A DNA stretch of 48,402 bases from an uncultured Lachnospiraceae bacterium (GTDB taxonomy: Bacteria > Bacillota > Clostridia > Lachnospirales > Lachnospiraceae), in the NCBI GenBank assembly GCA_944375815.1, contig CALWBA010000021.1:1-48402 (forward strand), given 5' to 3'. This document shows, piece after piece, positions 17,193 to 26,657 of this stretch; the stretch's first letter is position 1; every line of letters starts with the position of its first letter. The notes beneath the pieces are model-generated. The model did not search any database. It was not told where the DNA came from and was given only the letters and a program-made list of their open reading frames with translations. The translations under genes were made by a program, and so were the position numbers.

Positions 17193-17975
17193 ATGATAAC
17201 AAGCAGCAGTAATGCGCAGGTGAAAAATGTAATACTATTAAATAAGAAGGCGAGAGCGAGACGTCAGCAGGGCGTTTTCATCGCTGAAGGGATAAAAATG
17301 TTTCAGGAAGCACCACGGGAATGGATTGAGAAGATCTATATTTCGGAGAGTTTTGCCGCAGACGCTGATCATGCGCCCCTGCTTGCAGACATATCCTATG
17401 AAACGGTGGAAGATCGGATTTTTGCGCAGATGTCGGATACGCAGACACCGCAGGGAATACTCTGTGTGGTGAAAATTCCTGACTATACCATTGAGGAAGT
17501 GCTTACGGGTGACCGCCCTCTGCTGTTAGTGCTGGAGGACCTGCAGGATCCCGGAAATGTCGGAACCATTCTGCGAACCGGTGAGGGTGCGGGTGTTACG
17601 GGAGTGATTCTGAGCAGAAATACCGTGGATCTTTTTAACCCAAAGACAATCCGTTCTACGATGGGATCCATATATCGGATGCCGTTTTACTGTGCAGACG
17701 ATCTGGGGCTTGTGATGGACATGCTCAGCCAGCGCGGTATCCGCACCTGTGCGGCGCATCTTAGAGGAGAGCATTCTTATACGCAGGAGGATTACTGTAA
17801 GCCGTGTGCGATTCTTATTGGAAATGAGGGTAACGGGCTAAGTGAAAGCCTCTCCGGGCGTGCGGATTGTCTGGTGCGCATTCCGATGGAAGGAAAGGTG
17901 GAGTCCTTAAATGCGGCTATAGCTTCAGCCGTCATGATGTATGAGGCGAATCGACAGAGAGGCATCGGAAGATAA
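17193..17975 (+). CDS. TrmH/SpoU-family RNA 2'-O-methyltransferase
   Basis: This 260-residue SPOUT enzyme has an N-terminal substrate-binding domain (about residues 1-95, QGVFIAEGIKMF) and a C-terminal knotted SAM domain. The three SpoU motifs are present: LEDLQDPGNVGTILRTG with the catalytic Asn/Arg, LIGNEGNGLS, and IPMEGKVESLNAAIASAV. It methylates a ribose 2'-OH in rRNA or tRNA; the target is not evident, with RlmB/TsnR-like relatives as the closest guess. ATG 17193 is chosen because AGAGGAG at 17181-17187 is well placed; the GTG at 17178 lies before that site. The gene sits immediately after the pfkA terminator. Confidence 0.9.
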   Translation: MITSSSNAQVKNVILLNKKARARRQQGVFIAEGIKMFQEAPREWIEKIYISESFAADADHAPLLADISYETVEDRIFAQMSDTQTPQGILCVVKIPDYTIEEVLTGDRPLLLVLEDLQDPGNVGTILRTGEGAGVTGVILSRNTVDLFNPKTIRSTMGSIYRMPFYCADDLGLVMDMLSQRGIRTCAAHLRGEHSYTQEDYCKPCAILIGNEGNGLSESLSGRADCLVRIPMEGKVESLNAAIASAVMMYEANRQRGIGR

Positions 17976-18020
17976 AATCCTTACGAAATGCTTAAGATTT
18001 CCGGGAAAAGGGAAATACTG

Positions 18021-18049
18021 TTGTTCAGGCAGCAAAGGCGTGATAAGAT
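18021..18049 (+). promoter_or_regulatory. Promoter of the polysaccharide deacetylase-like gene
   Basis: TTGTTC (18021-18026) and TAAGAT (18044-18049) are spaced 17 bp apart and lie 29 bp upstream of ATG 18079. Confidence 0.55.
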
Positions 18050-18078
18050 AAGGCTAATACCGCAGCAAGGAGGAAAAA

Positions 18079-19563
18079 ATGGAGGAAAAAAAGAGTTCCA
18101 ATAAAAAGAAAAAACGCGGCAGACGACGCAAACAGCGAGAGCTGATCTTAAAGGCATCTCTCGTTGGAGTGCTCCTGATAATACTGGCAGTGATTTTGGT
18201 TCTTGCCTTCAGAGTTGGAAAAGATAAGGATCAGACTGCGGACAAAGACTCCGATAAAAAGCAGGAGCAGCAGACAGAAGACAACGTGACGCAAGAGGAA
18301 GAGCAGAAAGATCAGAAAGAGCAGCAGCGCCAGCTTCTTATGGCGCAGGCAGACCTGCAGGCAGCACAGTATGATTATGATGCGGCCATGGCTACTCTGA
18401 ATTCGATCGAAGGCGCTGCTGAGGACACGGAAATCCAGGAGAAGCTCACACAGATCCAGCAGACGAAGGACAGCTGCGTACCTGTAAATATGAATGAAGT
18501 TACGCATATCTTCTATCATTCACTGGTAGTTGACCCTGAGAAGGGCTTTGCGGGAAATGACAGTGTTGCAGCCGGATTCAAGCAGTGGATGACGACAGTG
18601 GATGAGTTTAATAAAATCACACAGTCCATGTATGATAAGGGATATGTGATGGTAAGTCTTCACGATCTGGTAGAACAGACAGTGGACGCTGACGGAACTG
18701 TACACTTTAAGCCGGCGACAATTATGCTGCCGCCCGGAAAGAAGGCATATGTACTTTCGCTTGACGATCTGTGTTATTATCATTCTTATGACAACCGGGG
18801 TATTGCTTCGAAGATCGTGCTTGATGAAAATGGAAAGCCCACGTGCGAGTATATTCAGGATGACGGTACTGTGGTAACCGGCGCATATGACTGTGTACCG
18901 CTGATGGATGCATTTGTAGAGCAGCATCCTGACGCTTCTTACCGCGGGGCAAAGGGTATTATCGCTCTGACCGGCTATGACGGAATTCTCGGATATCGCA
19001 CAGACGGTGTGTATAACACAGCGGTACCGGAGGAAGATCCGGAACACTTCTTTCTGAGCAAAGATCAGCAGAAATGGCTGGACGAACATCCGGATTTCAA
19101 CTGGGATCAGGAGTGCGCCGAGGCAAAGAAAGTGGCGGATGCGATGAAAGCTGACGGATGGGAATTTGCAAGCCATACCTGGGGACATCAGCATATAGCG
19201 GATATTTCCTACGATAAGCTTGTCCGCGATACAGAGCGCTGGGCAAAATACGTAGCACCGCTTGTAGGAGGCACAGATACAATTATTTTTGCTCATGGAC
19301 AGGATCTGACATCCGGACAGGACTATACGCCTGATAATGAGAAATTTACCTACTTAAAGAGTCAGGGATTTAATTTCTACTGTAATGTGGATTCCACGCA
19401 GTACTGGCTGAAGATCGAGGACAATTACCTGCGCATGGGCAGAAGAAATCTCGATGGTTATCGTCTGTGGCAGGATGCGCATGGAACAGAAAGCAAAACA
19501 AGTGATCTGTTTGACGCAAAAGAGGTACTGGATCCGCGAAGGACAGATGTGCCGGACTTATAA
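18079..19563 (+). CDS. Membrane-anchored polysaccharide deacetylase-like protein
   Basis: The 494-residue protein starts with a very basic stretch (RGRRRKQR), has one transmembrane helix near residues 27-45, and then a Lys/Gln/Glu-rich, partly coiled-coil linker to about residue 140. The extracellular domain carries two NodB-type features: SLDDLCYY (Asp-Asp of motif 1) and ASHTWGHQHI (HxxxH, zinc ligands). These suggest a carbohydrate esterase 4 enzyme acting on peptidoglycan or another surface glycan. The domain has unusually long insertions, and other NodB motifs are not obvious, so activity is likely but not certain. It is monocistronic, between its own promoter and a strong terminator. 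Confidence 0.75.
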   Translation: MEEKKSSNKKKKRGRRRKQRELILKASLVGVLLIILAVILVLAFRVGKDKDQTADKDSDKKQEQQTEDNVTQEEEQKDQKEQQRQLLMAQADLQAAQYDYDAAMATLNSIEGAAEDTEIQEKLTQIQQTKDSCVPVNMNEVTHIFYHSLVVDPEKGFAGNDSVAAGFKQWMTTVDEFNKITQSMYDKGYVMVSLHDLVEQTVDADGTVHFKPATIMLPPGKKAYVLSLDDLCYYHSYDNRGIASKIVLDENGKPTCEYIQDDGTVVTGAYDCVPLMDAFVEQHPDASYRGAKGIIALTGYDGILGYRTDGVYNTAVPEEDPEHFFLSKDQQKWLDEHPDFNWDQECAEAKKVADAMKADGWEFASHTWGHQHIADISYDKLVRDTERWAKYVAPLVGGTDTIIFAHGQDLTSGQDYTPDNEKFTYLKSQGFNFYCNVDSTQYWLKIEDNYLRMGRRNLDGYRLWQDAHGTESKTSDLFDAKEVLDPRRTDVPDL

Positions 19564-19575
19564 AAAAACTGAGTA

Positions 19576-19626
19576 AAAAAAGCCGGGAGATTATGGCATA
19601 ATTCGTGCATAATCTCCCGGCTTTTT
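19576..19626 (+). terminator. Strong terminator after the deacetylase-like gene
   Basis: AAAAAGCCGGGAGATTATG and CATAATCTCCCGGCTTTTT form a long perfect stem with a 12-nt loop, flanked by A- and T-runs, so it can act in both directions. The rest of the 303-bp gap to 19867 is AT-rich and holds only the next promoter. Confidence 0.95.
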
Positions 19627-19773
19627 CTGCCTTTGCGCACGGGTGAAAAAACGCTGTAAAGCCGCAGGGTATCAGGAAAAACCCGCCGGATGATTTCTGA
19701 TAAAACTATTCAGAAAAATTTATTTTTATGCATCTTGAGAAAAACCATGTCAAAAAAACACATACGATTTATG

Positions 19774-19802
19774 TTGACAAAAAAACTTAACAATGTTAGA
19801 AT
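19774..19802 (+). promoter_or_regulatory. Promoter of the SleB-like hydrolase gene
   Basis: A perfect TTGACA (19774-19779) and TAGAAT (19797-19802) are spaced 17 bp apart. The 65-nt leader ends in ACAGGAGG before ATG 19867. A vegetative sigma-A promoter argues that this hydrolase is not limited to spores. Confidence 0.8.
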
Positions 19803-19866
19803 CACTTCGCAATAAATTCTTAACAAGTTTGTAATAATTACAGGCGAAAACAAACAGGAGGTAAGT

Positions 19867-20637
19867 ATGAAACTAAAAACAATCACTAAGATCCTGGGAG
19901 GAGCGCTTATGCTTTTGGTGCTGACGGCAGTGCCGGTCAGGGCAGAGGCAACGGATGCAGAGCTTACAAATGAGAGTGATTATACAGATGTTAATACATG
20001 GGAAAACATGGCGGCAGCGGATGTACAGACCTGTGCAAATATCCGCACAGCCCCGTCTGTTGAAGCAGAACGGACAGGTGTGCTAGGCAGCGGCCGTGCC
20101 GCCGAAGTTCTTGGGGAAGAGAACGGCTGGACAAAGATACGATCCGGAGAGGTAGAAGGATACATAAGAAGTGATCTGCTTGTTTTTTCCAGTGAGGCGT
20201 ATGAGCTGTACAGTGCAAAATACGATACAGGTGAAGAACTTCAGACAGCTACACCGATCGCAGAGCATCTGGGGCAGTCACAGCAGACGGCTGCAGCGGC
20301 AGTAAGCGCGGAGGAACTGGATCTGCTTGCAGCGATTATTCAATGTGAGGCAGGCGGCGAGAGCCGTGAGGGTAAGGTGGCAGTGGGAGCTGTGGTCTTA
20401 AACCGTGTGCGAAGCAGCAGTTTCCCGAATACGATCACCGATGTCGTGTACCAGAGCGGACAGTTCTCACCGGTAGCAAGCGGAATTCTATCCGGCGTGC
20501 TGGCATCAGGAGCCAGAAGTGACTGCTATGAGGCTGCACGAGACGCCTTAAACGGCCAGAATCCCGTCGGCGATTCGCTGTATTTCAACAGCGGATATGG
20601 CAGGGGAATCCAGATCGGAAACCAGCATTTCTATTGA
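19867..20637 (+). CDS. Secreted cell wall hydrolase, SH3b plus SleB-type (Hydrolase_2) domain
   Basis: The 256-residue protein has a signal peptide (residues ~1-26, basic start, LGGALMLLVLTAVPVRA with an ARA-like cleavage site). A bacterial SH3 domain follows (about 50-120: CANIRTAPS ... GYIRSDLL) that would bind the cell wall. The C-terminal ~120 residues match the SleB/CwlJ hydrolase fold: LLAAIIQCEAGGESREGKVAVGAVVLNRV includes the Glu expected to be catalytic. SleB-type enzymes are lytic transglycosylases that cut spore cortex peptidoglycan, but SH3b-containing relatives in Clostridia also act in growing cells. The promoter here looks vegetative. It is monocistronic with its own terminator. 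Confidence 0.87.
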   Translation: MKLKTITKILGGALMLLVLTAVPVRAEATDAELTNESDYTDVNTWENMAAADVQTCANIRTAPSVEAERTGVLGSGRAAEVLGEENGWTKIRSGEVEGYIRSDLLVFSSEAYELYSAKYDTGEELQTATPIAEHLGQSQQTAAAAVSAEELDLLAAIIQCEAGGESREGKVAVGAVVLNRVRSSSFPNTITDVVYQSGQFSPVASGILSGVLASGARSDCYEAARDALNGQNPVGDSLYFNSGYGRGIQIGNQHFY

Positions 20638-20649
20638 TTATTCAGATAT

Positions 20650-20674
20650 AAGCCCCCGCTTTATGGGGGCTTTT
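20650..20674 (+). terminator. Terminator after the SleB-like gene
   Basis: AAGCCCCC (20650-20657) and GGGGGCTT (20665-20672) pair around a short loop, followed by TT. Confidence 0.9.
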
Positions 20675-20745
20675 GCCATATAGTCACTCTTGTTAGATAA
20701 TTATATAATGTAAGAAAAATGAAAGATATATTTTTAACAAATACG

Positions 20746-20774
20746 TTGTATTTTCAGAAAAAATATAGTATGAT
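20746..20774 (+). promoter_or_regulatory. Promoter of the nfeD-SPFH operon
   Basis: TTGTAT (20746-20751) and TATGAT (20769-20774) are spaced 17 bp apart and lie 35 bp upstream of the nfeD start. Confidence 0.6.
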
Positions 20775-20809
20775 AACAACAAACATCAGCAGAGAAAGGA
20801 GAGATGCTT

Positions 20810-21241
20810 ATGGTAGCTGTAATCTGGCTAAGTATACTGGTAGTGCTGCTGATTATTGAAGCCGCTACAATGGGGCTTACTACAATCTGGTTTGCCGGCG
20901 GTGCGCTTATCGCGTTTCTTGCAGCTTTACTGGGTATACCGTTATGGATTCAGATAGCGCTGTTTGTTGTAATCTCTCTTGTGCTTTTGATCTTTACACG
21001 ACCGGCTGCGGTCCGGCTGATGAACCGTCCTAAGACTCAGACAAACGTGGACAGTATTCCCGGTAAGACAGGAATTGTCACGGAAGAAATCGATAATCTT
21101 GCCGCAAAGGGAAGAGTACAGATTGACGGGATGGAGTGGTCAGCGAGAACACAGCATTCGGAGGACAAGATCCTAAGAGGGGAAGAGGTAACAGTACTGC
21201 GCGTAGAAGGCGTGAAGCTGATAGTGGAAAGGAAAAGGTAA
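20810..21241 (+). CDS. NfeD-family membrane protein
   Basis: This protein of about 143 residues has two or three hydrophobic helices in its first 65 residues and a C-terminal OB-fold (about 80-143, GKTGIVTEEIDNLAAKGRVQIDGMEWSA), the standard layout of short NfeD proteins. NfeD proteins pair with SPFH/stomatin proteins in membrane microdomains. The SPFH gene follows 5 bp later, so the two form the classic pair. ATG 20810 is preferred over 20804 because AAAGGAG (20795-20801) is then correctly spaced. Cargo or process is unknown. Confidence 0.9.
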   Translation: MVAVIWLSILVVLLIIEAATMGLTTIWFAGGALIAFLAALLGIPLWIQIALFVVISLVLLIFTRPAAVRLMNRPKTQTNVDSIPGKTGIVTEEIDNLAAKGRVQIDGMEWSARTQHSEDKILRGEEVTVLRVEGVKLIVERKR

Positions 21242-21246
21242 AAAGT

Positions 21247-22191
21247 ATGGAAAATATGGGAATTATTATTGCCGTTATAGTATTTATCATTGTGGTTCTC
21301 TGCATCCTGGCATCCTGTGTTAAGATTGTTCCCCAGGCAAAAGCGATGGTTCTGGAGCGTCTTGGTGCATACCGCGACACCTGGAATACGGGACTTCACT
21401 TTAAGATACCGTTCATCGAGCGTATTGCAAAGCGCGTAAACTTAAAGGAACAGGTAGTGGATTTCCCGCCGCAGCCGGTAATCACAAAAGACAATGTTAC
21501 GATGCAGATTGACACGGTAGTGTACTTTCAGATTACAGATCCGAAGCTGTTCGCATATGGAGTAGAGAATCCGATTATGGCGATTGAGAACCTGACGGCG
21601 ACTACCCTGCGAAATATTCTCGGTGAGATGGAGCTGGATGAGACACTGACTTCCCGCGAGGTCATCAATACAAAGATGCGCTCCGCACTCGATGTTGCAA
21701 CTGACCCATGGGGCATCAAGGTCAACCGTGTGGAACTTAAGAACATCATGCCGCCCAAAGCAATTCAGGGAGCGATGGAGAAGCAGATGAAGGCTGAACG
21801 TGAACGAAGAGAAGCTATCCTGATAGCAGAGGGCGAGAAGAAGTCTACAATTCTGATTGCAGAAGGTAAGAAAGAATCCGCAATTCTTGACGCTGAGGCT
21901 GAGAAGCAGTCGGCTATCCTGAAAGCAGAGGCTGAGAAGGAGAGAAGGATCCGCGAGGCAGAAGGTCAGGCAGAGGCTATTCTGAAGGTACAGCAGGCAA
22001 ATGCCGACGGTATCCGCTTCCTGAAGGAGGCAGGAGCCGATGAGTCGGTTCTGACACTGAAGAGTCTGGAAGCGCTTGGAGTTCTTGCAAACGGCAGAGC
22101 CACGAAGATTGTTGTGCCGTCGGATATCCAGGGACTTGCAAGTCTTGCCACCTCGCTGAAAGCGATTGTGGAAGATAAAAACGCAGAATAA
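21247..22191 (+). CDS. SPFH/Band 7 (stomatin/QmcA-like) membrane protein
   Basis: The 314-residue protein has an N-terminal transmembrane helix (residues ~5-25), an SPFH domain (about 28-190, PQAKAMVLERLGAYRDTWNTGLHF ... in the family pattern, then WGIKVNRVELKNI), and a long Ala/Glu/Lys-rich coiled coil (about 190-265) built from repeats such as ILIAEGEKKS and ILKAEAEKER. It should oligomerise into a membrane cage or scaffold with NfeD. ATG 21247 is used because the frame upstream runs back through nfeD and AAGGAAAAGG precedes this codon. The hairpin terminator after it ends the operon. Confidence 0.92.
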   Translation: MENMGIIIAVIVFIIVVLCILASCVKIVPQAKAMVLERLGAYRDTWNTGLHFKIPFIERIAKRVNLKEQVVDFPPQPVITKDNVTMQIDTVVYFQITDPKLFAYGVENPIMAIENLTATTLRNILGEMELDETLTSREVINTKMRSALDVATDPWGIKVNRVELKNIMPPKAIQGAMEKQMKAERERREAILIAEGEKKSTILIAEGKKESAILDAEAEKQSAILKAEAEKERRIREAEGQAEAILKVQQANADGIRFLKEAGADESVLTLKSLEALGVLANGRATKIVVPSDIQGLASLATSLKAIVEDKNAE

Positions 22192-22216
22192 TATCCGGAA
22201 TACAGATGAGGGGGGA

Positions 22217-22253
22217 GAAACTGCCGCACTATAATGTGCGGCGGTTTCTTTCT
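22217..22253 (+). terminator. Terminator after the nfeD-SPFH operon
   Basis: GAAACTGCCGCAC (22217-22229) and GTGCGGCGGTTTC (22236-22248) pair over 13 bp with one G-U wobble, then TTTC. Confidence 0.85.
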
Positions 22254-22288
22254 GGTTTTCGGGACTTTTTTGAGAGGAGTGTGAATAT

Positions 22289-23464
22289 ATGAAACCGGTG
22301 ATTGACTTAAACAGAGAATACGGAATTGTATTAGAAGGAGGAGGCGCACGCGGAGCGTATCAGATCGGAGCGTGGAAGGCACTGCGGGAAGCAGGAGTGC
22401 GTATCAGTGCAGTGGCCGGCACAAGTGTTGGCGCACTTAACGGAGCGTTTATCTGCATGGACCGCCTGGAGCAGGCAGAAGAGATCTGGAAGAATATCTC
22501 TTTTTCCAGTATTATGGATGTAGATGATATTCAGATGCGAAGACTTTTTGACGGAGAGCTGCCATTGAAAGAAGCGGTTGCCGGTATTCTGCGCCAGCTT
22601 GGAAACGGCGGCGTGGATGTCACACCTTTAAAGGAACTGCTTGCAAAATATGTGGATGAAGAGGCTTTGCGCAGTTCTCCGATTCCCCTTTACATTCTGA
22701 CATTCAATATGGATGCGTTTCAGGAACTGGAGCTGAATATCAGAGATATAGAACCCGGCATGATAAAAGATTATCTGCTGGCGAGCGCATATATTTTTCC
22801 TCTGTTTAAAAATGAGAGAATCAACGGCAGAAAATACATTGACGGCGGGGCGATTAATAATGTCCCTCTTGGAACATTGATCGATCGGGGATATAAGGAT
22901 ATCATTATGATAAGAATATTCGGTCCCGGAAGGGAAAAGAGGGTAAAACTGCCCGAAGATGCAACGGTGCTGATTGTTGAGCCGCGGGTACAGCTTGGAA
23001 AGTTTGTAGACTTTGATAAGAGAAAGAGTGTGCGCAACATGAAGATAGGGTATTACGATGCTATGAGAATGATCTACGGCCTGAAAGGGAAAATATATTA
23101 TATTGAAGAAAATCGGGAAGAGTGTTATTATTTAAATCAACTGGTAAATGTACCGGATACGGTGAAGGCAGCGGTGATGGAAGCATACCATACGGGATCA
23201 GAAGTTTCCAGATGGATACGGCGCTTTACGGAGATCATTGCGCCGGCTGCAGCGCTGGAGCTGAAGCTTTCTGCCGGATGGAACTATCGGGATCTTTATC
23301 TGGCCATACTGGAGGCGGCAGCTAAGATCTACCGAATTCCCAAATACCAGATATATACGGCAGATGAACTGAGGGACCGTATTATAAGCAGGGCGGCACC
23401 GGCAGATGCGGGCGAACTTCCCGCATTTGTAAGGCTGATTGTAAAAGGTGAGACTTCTGTCTGA
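22289..23464 (+). CDS. Patatin-like phospholipase family protein
   Basis: The 391-residue protein has the patatin Ser-Asp dyad. The oxyanion loop [12 protein letters not shown] lies at residues 16-27, the nucleophile motif GTSVG has Ser46, and the catalytic Asp sits in YIDGGAINN. Patatin domains hydrolyse acyl chains from phospholipids or other lipids. The domain fills roughly the first 260 residues; the C-terminal ~130 residues ([14 protein letters not shown] onward) are helical and not recognised. No signal peptide is visible, so it probably acts at the inner membrane face. GAGAGGAG precedes the ATG. It lies after a terminator and seems separate from the SPFH operon. Confidence 0.88.
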   Translation: MKPVIDLNREYGIVLEGGGARGAYQIGAWKALREAGVRISAVAGTSVGALNGAFICMDRLEQAEEIWKNISFSSIMDVDDIQMRRLFDGELPLKEAVAGILRQLGNGGVDVTPLKELLAKYVDEEALRSSPIPLYILTFNMDAFQELELNIRDIEPGMIKDYLLASAYIFPLFKNERINGRKYIDGGAINNVPLGTLIDRGYKDIIMIRIFGPGREKRVKLPEDATVLIVEPRVQLGKFVDFDKRKSVRNMKIGYYDAMRMIYGLKGKIYYIEENREECYYLNQLVNVPDTVKAAVMEAYHTGSEVSRWIRRFTEIIAPAAALELKLSAGWNYRDLYLAILEAAAKIYRIPKYQIYTADELRDRIISRAAPADAGELPAFVRLIVKGETSV

Positions 23465-23522
23465 CTGTGTCTGCCCGGCTCAAAGTACACGGAGCAATCC
23501 GAAAAAGAGGAGGATAATTATT

Positions 23523-24512
23523 ATGGACTTAAAAGGAAGACATTTTCTGACACTGAAAGATTTTACACCGGAGGAAATCACTTATCTGGTAGATCTTGCA
23601 GCTGAACTTAAGGAAAAAAAGAAAAACGGAATTCCGGTGGATACACTGAGAGGAAAAAATATCGCTCTGGTTTTTGAGAAGACAAGTACGAGAACGAGAT
23701 GTGCCTTTGAGGTGGCAGCACACGATTTAGGTATGGGTGTGACCTATCTGGATCCCAAGGCATCTCAGATCGGAAAGAAGGAGAGCATTAAGGATACTGC
23801 GAGAGTTCTAGGAAGAATGTTCCAGGGCATTGAATACCGCGGATATGGTCAGGAGATCGTGGAGGAGCTGGCAAAGTATGCCGGAGTTCCGGTATGGAAC
23901 GGTCTGACGAATGAATACCATCCGACACAGATGCTGGCAGATATGCTGACAATTCGTGAGCATCTGGGACGCGTAAAAGGCGTGAAGCTTGTATACATGG
24001 GTGATGCCCGTTACAACATGGGTAATTCTCTGATGATCCTGTGTGCAAAGATGGGCATGCATTTTGTAGCGTGTGCGCCGAAGAAGTATTTTCCGAATGA
24101 GGAGCTTGTTGCACAGTGCCGTGAATATGCCAAGGAGAGCGGTGCAACCATCACACTGACAGAGGATGTCAAAGCGGGAACAAAGGGTGCAGATGTTATC
24201 TATACGGATGTCTGGGTATCCATGGGCGAGCCGGAAGAGGTATGGGAGGAGCGCATCCGTGACCTGTCTCCGTATAAAGTAACAAAAGAAGTTATGACAA
24301 ATGCGGGCGAGCAGGCAATCTTCCTGCACTGTCTGCCGGCGTTCCATGATCTGGACACGGAGATCGGAAAAGAGATGGGAGAAAAGTACGGACTTTCTGA
24401 GCTTGAGGTGACAGATGAAGTTTTTGAATCTGAGCAGTCCGTAGTCTTTGATGAGGCTGAGAACCGTATGCACACCATCAAGGCTGTAATTGCGGTGACA
24501 CTGGGAGCATAA
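23523..24512 (+). CDS. argF: Ornithine carbamoyltransferase
   Basis: This 329-residue enzyme joins ornithine and carbamoyl phosphate to form citrulline. The carbamoyl phosphate site FEKTSTRTR has STRTR at 55-59. [19 protein letters not shown] (ornithine side) and the HCLP catalytic loop are all present. The start is ATG 23523 with AGAGGAGG upstream; the open frame before it extends back into patatin and lacks a ribosome binding site. No arginine biosynthesis or deiminase genes flank it, so the sequence does not decide between an anabolic (argF) and a catabolic (arcB) role. It is followed at once by birA, only 4 bp downstream. Confidence 0.95.
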   Translation: MDLKGRHFLTLKDFTPEEITYLVDLAAELKEKKKNGIPVDTLRGKNIALVFEKTSTRTRCAFEVAAHDLGMGVTYLDPKASQIGKKESIKDTARVLGRMFQGIEYRGYGQEIVEELAKYAGVPVWNGLTNEYHPTQMLADMLTIREHLGRVKGVKLVYMGDARYNMGNSLMILCAKMGMHFVACAPKKYFPNEELVAQCREYAKESGATITLTEDVKAGTKGADVIYTDVWVSMGEPEEVWEERIRDLSPYKVTKEVMTNAGEQAIFLHCLPAFHDLDTEIGKEMGEKYGLSELEVTDEVFESEQSVVFDEAENRMHTIKAVIAVTLGA

Positions 24513-24516
24513 CTGT

Positions 24517-25317
24517 ATGGAAAACAGCATGATGATAAGCCGCCTCGACGGAATTTTACCTAAAGAAATCAAAGCATTCTGGGAGACAAGTGTGGACTCC
24601 ACAAACCTGTCTGCAGTGCGGCTGGCACAACAGACGGACGCCCAAATGGTGCTTGCCATTGCGGATGAGCAGACACAGGGCAGAGGGAGAAGAGGAAGAA
24701 GCTGGAGTTCTCCGATGGGGCAGTCGCTCTATATGTCTCTGCTGCTGAAGCGCCCGCCGATTAAGCCGGAAAATGCATCTATGCTTACGCTTGTTATCGG
24801 ACTTTCAGCAGTGCAGTGCGTCAGGGAGCTCACCGAGTGCAGCGCTCAGATTAAATGGCCGAATGACGCTGTCATAGGCGATAAAAAGATCTGCGGTATA
24901 CTGACAGAGATGCGTGTCGACGAGGACGGCATTCGCCATGTTGTGCTCGGCGTGGGGGTAAACCTGAATGCGGGTGAGTTCCCTGAGGAGCTGAAAGACA
25001 GAGCTACATCTCTGTATCTTAAGACGGGGAAAAAGTATGACCGTGCAGAGACTGCGGCACTGCTATGCCGACGTTTCCTGGAAAACTATCACACGTTTTT
25101 GAAGACTCAGGATATGAGCGGACTTCTGGAGGAATATAACGGTGCATTAATTAATCTTGGGCGCCAGGTGAAGGTGCTCGATCCCAGAGGTGAATATACC
25201 GGAACAGCAGGAGGCATCACACCTCGGGGTGAACTGCGCGTGACGCGTCCGGACGGAAAAGAGGAGGTTATTTATGCCGGAGAGGTATCCGTCCGCGGGC
25301 TGTACGGGTATGTATAG
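24517..25317 (+). CDS. birA: Biotin--[acetyl-CoA-carboxylase] ligase
   Basis: This 266-residue class I biotin protein ligase activates biotin as biotinyl-AMP and attaches it to a lysine of biotin carriers. GRGRRGRSW is the adenylate-binding loop. KWPNDAVIGDKKICGILTE is the core strand-helix, and a C-terminal SH3-like domain (GITPRGELRV ... EVSVRGLYGYV) is present. The N-terminal HTH of bifunctional BirA repressors is missing, so this protein should not repress biotin genes. The ATG at 24517 follows argF by 4 bp; the ribosome binding site is weak (GGGAG), and internal ATGs at 24529/24532 are alternatives. Confidence 0.93.
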   Translation: MENSMMISRLDGILPKEIKAFWETSVDSTNLSAVRLAQQTDAQMVLAIADEQTQGRGRRGRSWSSPMGQSLYMSLLLKRPPIKPENASMLTLVIGLSAVQCVRELTECSAQIKWPNDAVIGDKKICGILTEMRVDEDGIRHVVLGVGVNLNAGEFPEELKDRATSLYLKTGKKYDRAETAALLCRRFLENYHTFLKTQDMSGLLEEYNGALINLGRQVKVLDPRGEYTGTAGGITPRGELRVTRPDGKEEVIYAGEVSVRGLYGYV

Positions 25318-25335
25318 AAAAAATTGGAGGTAAGC

Positions 25336-25671
25336 ATGTATTCGGACAGAATTGTATTATGCGGCGCCAGCGCATATGAGCAGAAATACTATTTTAACAG
25401 AGATTTTTCTGCACTTCCCAAGGAAGTGCAGGATGAACTTCATATTATGTGCGTACTCTTTACAGAGGACGTGGGAGGAATTCTGACCCTGGAGTTTAAC
25501 GAAGAGGGCAGCCTGGAATTTAAAGTTGAGGCATTGGATGCAGATGCCCGTTTTGATGAGATCGGAAGTGCACTTAAGATCAAGGAACTCCAGCGATCCA
25601 AGCATGAGCTTTTGGAATCTCTGGAGCTGTATTATAAAGTATTCTTTCTGGGTGAGGACGTTCCGGAATGA
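25336..25671 (+). CDS. Conserved uncharacterised protein (DUF6145-like)
   Basis: The 111-residue soluble protein starts MYSDRIVLCGASAYEQKYYF and is mixed alpha/beta with no signal or membrane segment. From memory it resembles a small Lachnospiraceae family (DUF6145), but no function is known. ATG 25336 is supported by TTGGAGG at 25324-25330. Its stop codon overlaps the dusB start (ATGA at 25668-25671), so the two are translationally coupled within the argF-birA-dusB run. No motif suggests an activity. Confidence 0.75.
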   Translation: MYSDRIVLCGASAYEQKYYFNRDFSALPKEVQDELHIMCVLFTEDVGGILTLEFNEEGSLEFKVEALDADARFDEIGSALKIKELQRSKHELLESLELYYKVFFLGEDVPE

Positions 25672-26636
25672 AGATGAGAGAACTGAAGATCGGAAATGTT
25701 GCTTTGGAAAATCCGCTCGTCCTTGCGCCTATGGCCGGTGTAACCGATCTGCCGTTTCGTCTGCTGTGCCGGGAACAGGGAGCAGGACTTTTATGTACGG
25801 AAATGGTAAGCGCCAAAGCGATTTATTATAAAAATAAAAACACGGAGCCGTTGATGGCAATTCATGAGAAGGAGCATCCGGTGTCGCTGCAGCTCTTCGG
25901 TTCTGACCCCGAACTGCTCGGGAGGATTGCATCGCAGATCGAGGAGCGTCCGTTTGAAATCCTGGATTTCAATATGGGGTGTCCGGTGCCGAAGGTCGTA
26001 AACAACAATGAGGGATCTGCTTTGATGAAGGATCCGAAGCTGGTGCGGGAGATTGTTTCCTCACTTGTAAAAGCAGTAAAAAAGCCGGTGACAGTCAAGA
26101 TCCGCAAAGGATTTGACGACGATCACGTGAATGCTGTAGAAATAGCAAAAATTATTGAGGACTGCGGAGCTGCAGCAGTCGCTGTCCATGGAAGAACGCG
26201 GGCACAGTATTACTCCGGAAAGGCGGATTGGGACATTATCCGCCGCGTCAAGGAGGCTGTTTCCATTCCGGTAATCGGAAACGGAGATGTGGTTTCTCCG
26301 GAAAGCGCTGAGGCCCTCGTAAAAGAGACAGGCTGTGATGGTATTATGATCGGCAGAGGCGTGCAGGGAAATCCCTGGCTGTTTTCGCAGATCCTTGCAT
26401 ACTTTGAGACAGGTAAGGTGCCGCCGAAGCCTGAGATACATGAAGTGCGCAGCATGATTCTCCGCCACGCAAAACTTCAGGTAGAGTTTAAGGGTGAATA
26501 TATCGGTATGAGAGAGATGCGAAAGCATGTCGCGTGGTATACGGCGGGCTATCCGCATTCCGCAAAGCTGCGCGCGGATGTCAATGAGGTACAGACTCTG
26601 GAGGAGCTGGAACATCTGCTGGAGCGGCTCGGTTAA
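25668..26636 (+). CDS. dusB: tRNA-dihydrouridine synthase B
   Basis: The 322-residue flavoenzyme reduces uridines in the tRNA D-loop using FMN and NADPH. The TIM-barrel start APMAGVTDLPFR, the catalytic Cys in NMGCPVPKV, TVKIRKG, VHGRTRAQYYSG and the FMN phosphate site MIGRGVQGNPW are all canonical for DusB. The C-terminal helical domain (~255-322) contacts tRNA. It overlaps the preceding gene by 4 bp. It lies upstream of greA-lysS, a neighbourhood seen often in Firmicutes, but here a structured RNA and a separate promoter come between them. Confidence 0.95.
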   Translation: MKMRELKIGNVALENPLVLAPMAGVTDLPFRLLCREQGAGLLCTEMVSAKAIYYKNKNTEPLMAIHEKEHPVSLQLFGSDPELLGRIASQIEERPFEILDFNMGCPVPKVVNNNEGSALMKDPKLVREIVSSLVKAVKKPVTVKIRKGFDDDHVNAVEIAKIIEDCGAAAVAVHGRTRAQYYSGKADWDIIRRVKEAVSIPVIGNGDVVSPESAEALVKETGCDGIMIGRGVQGNPWLFSQILAYFETGKVPPKPEIHEVRSMILRHAKLQVEFKGEYIGMREMRKHVAWYTAGYPHSAKLRADVNEVQTLEELEHLLERLG

Positions 26637-26657
26637 GAAGAAATTTCCGGTTATACT

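Noticed and set aside
23808-24659. 283-codon antisense open frame over argF and birA
   Set aside because: It lies opposite intact enzymes with all catalytic motifs and has no promoter or ribosome binding site of its own.
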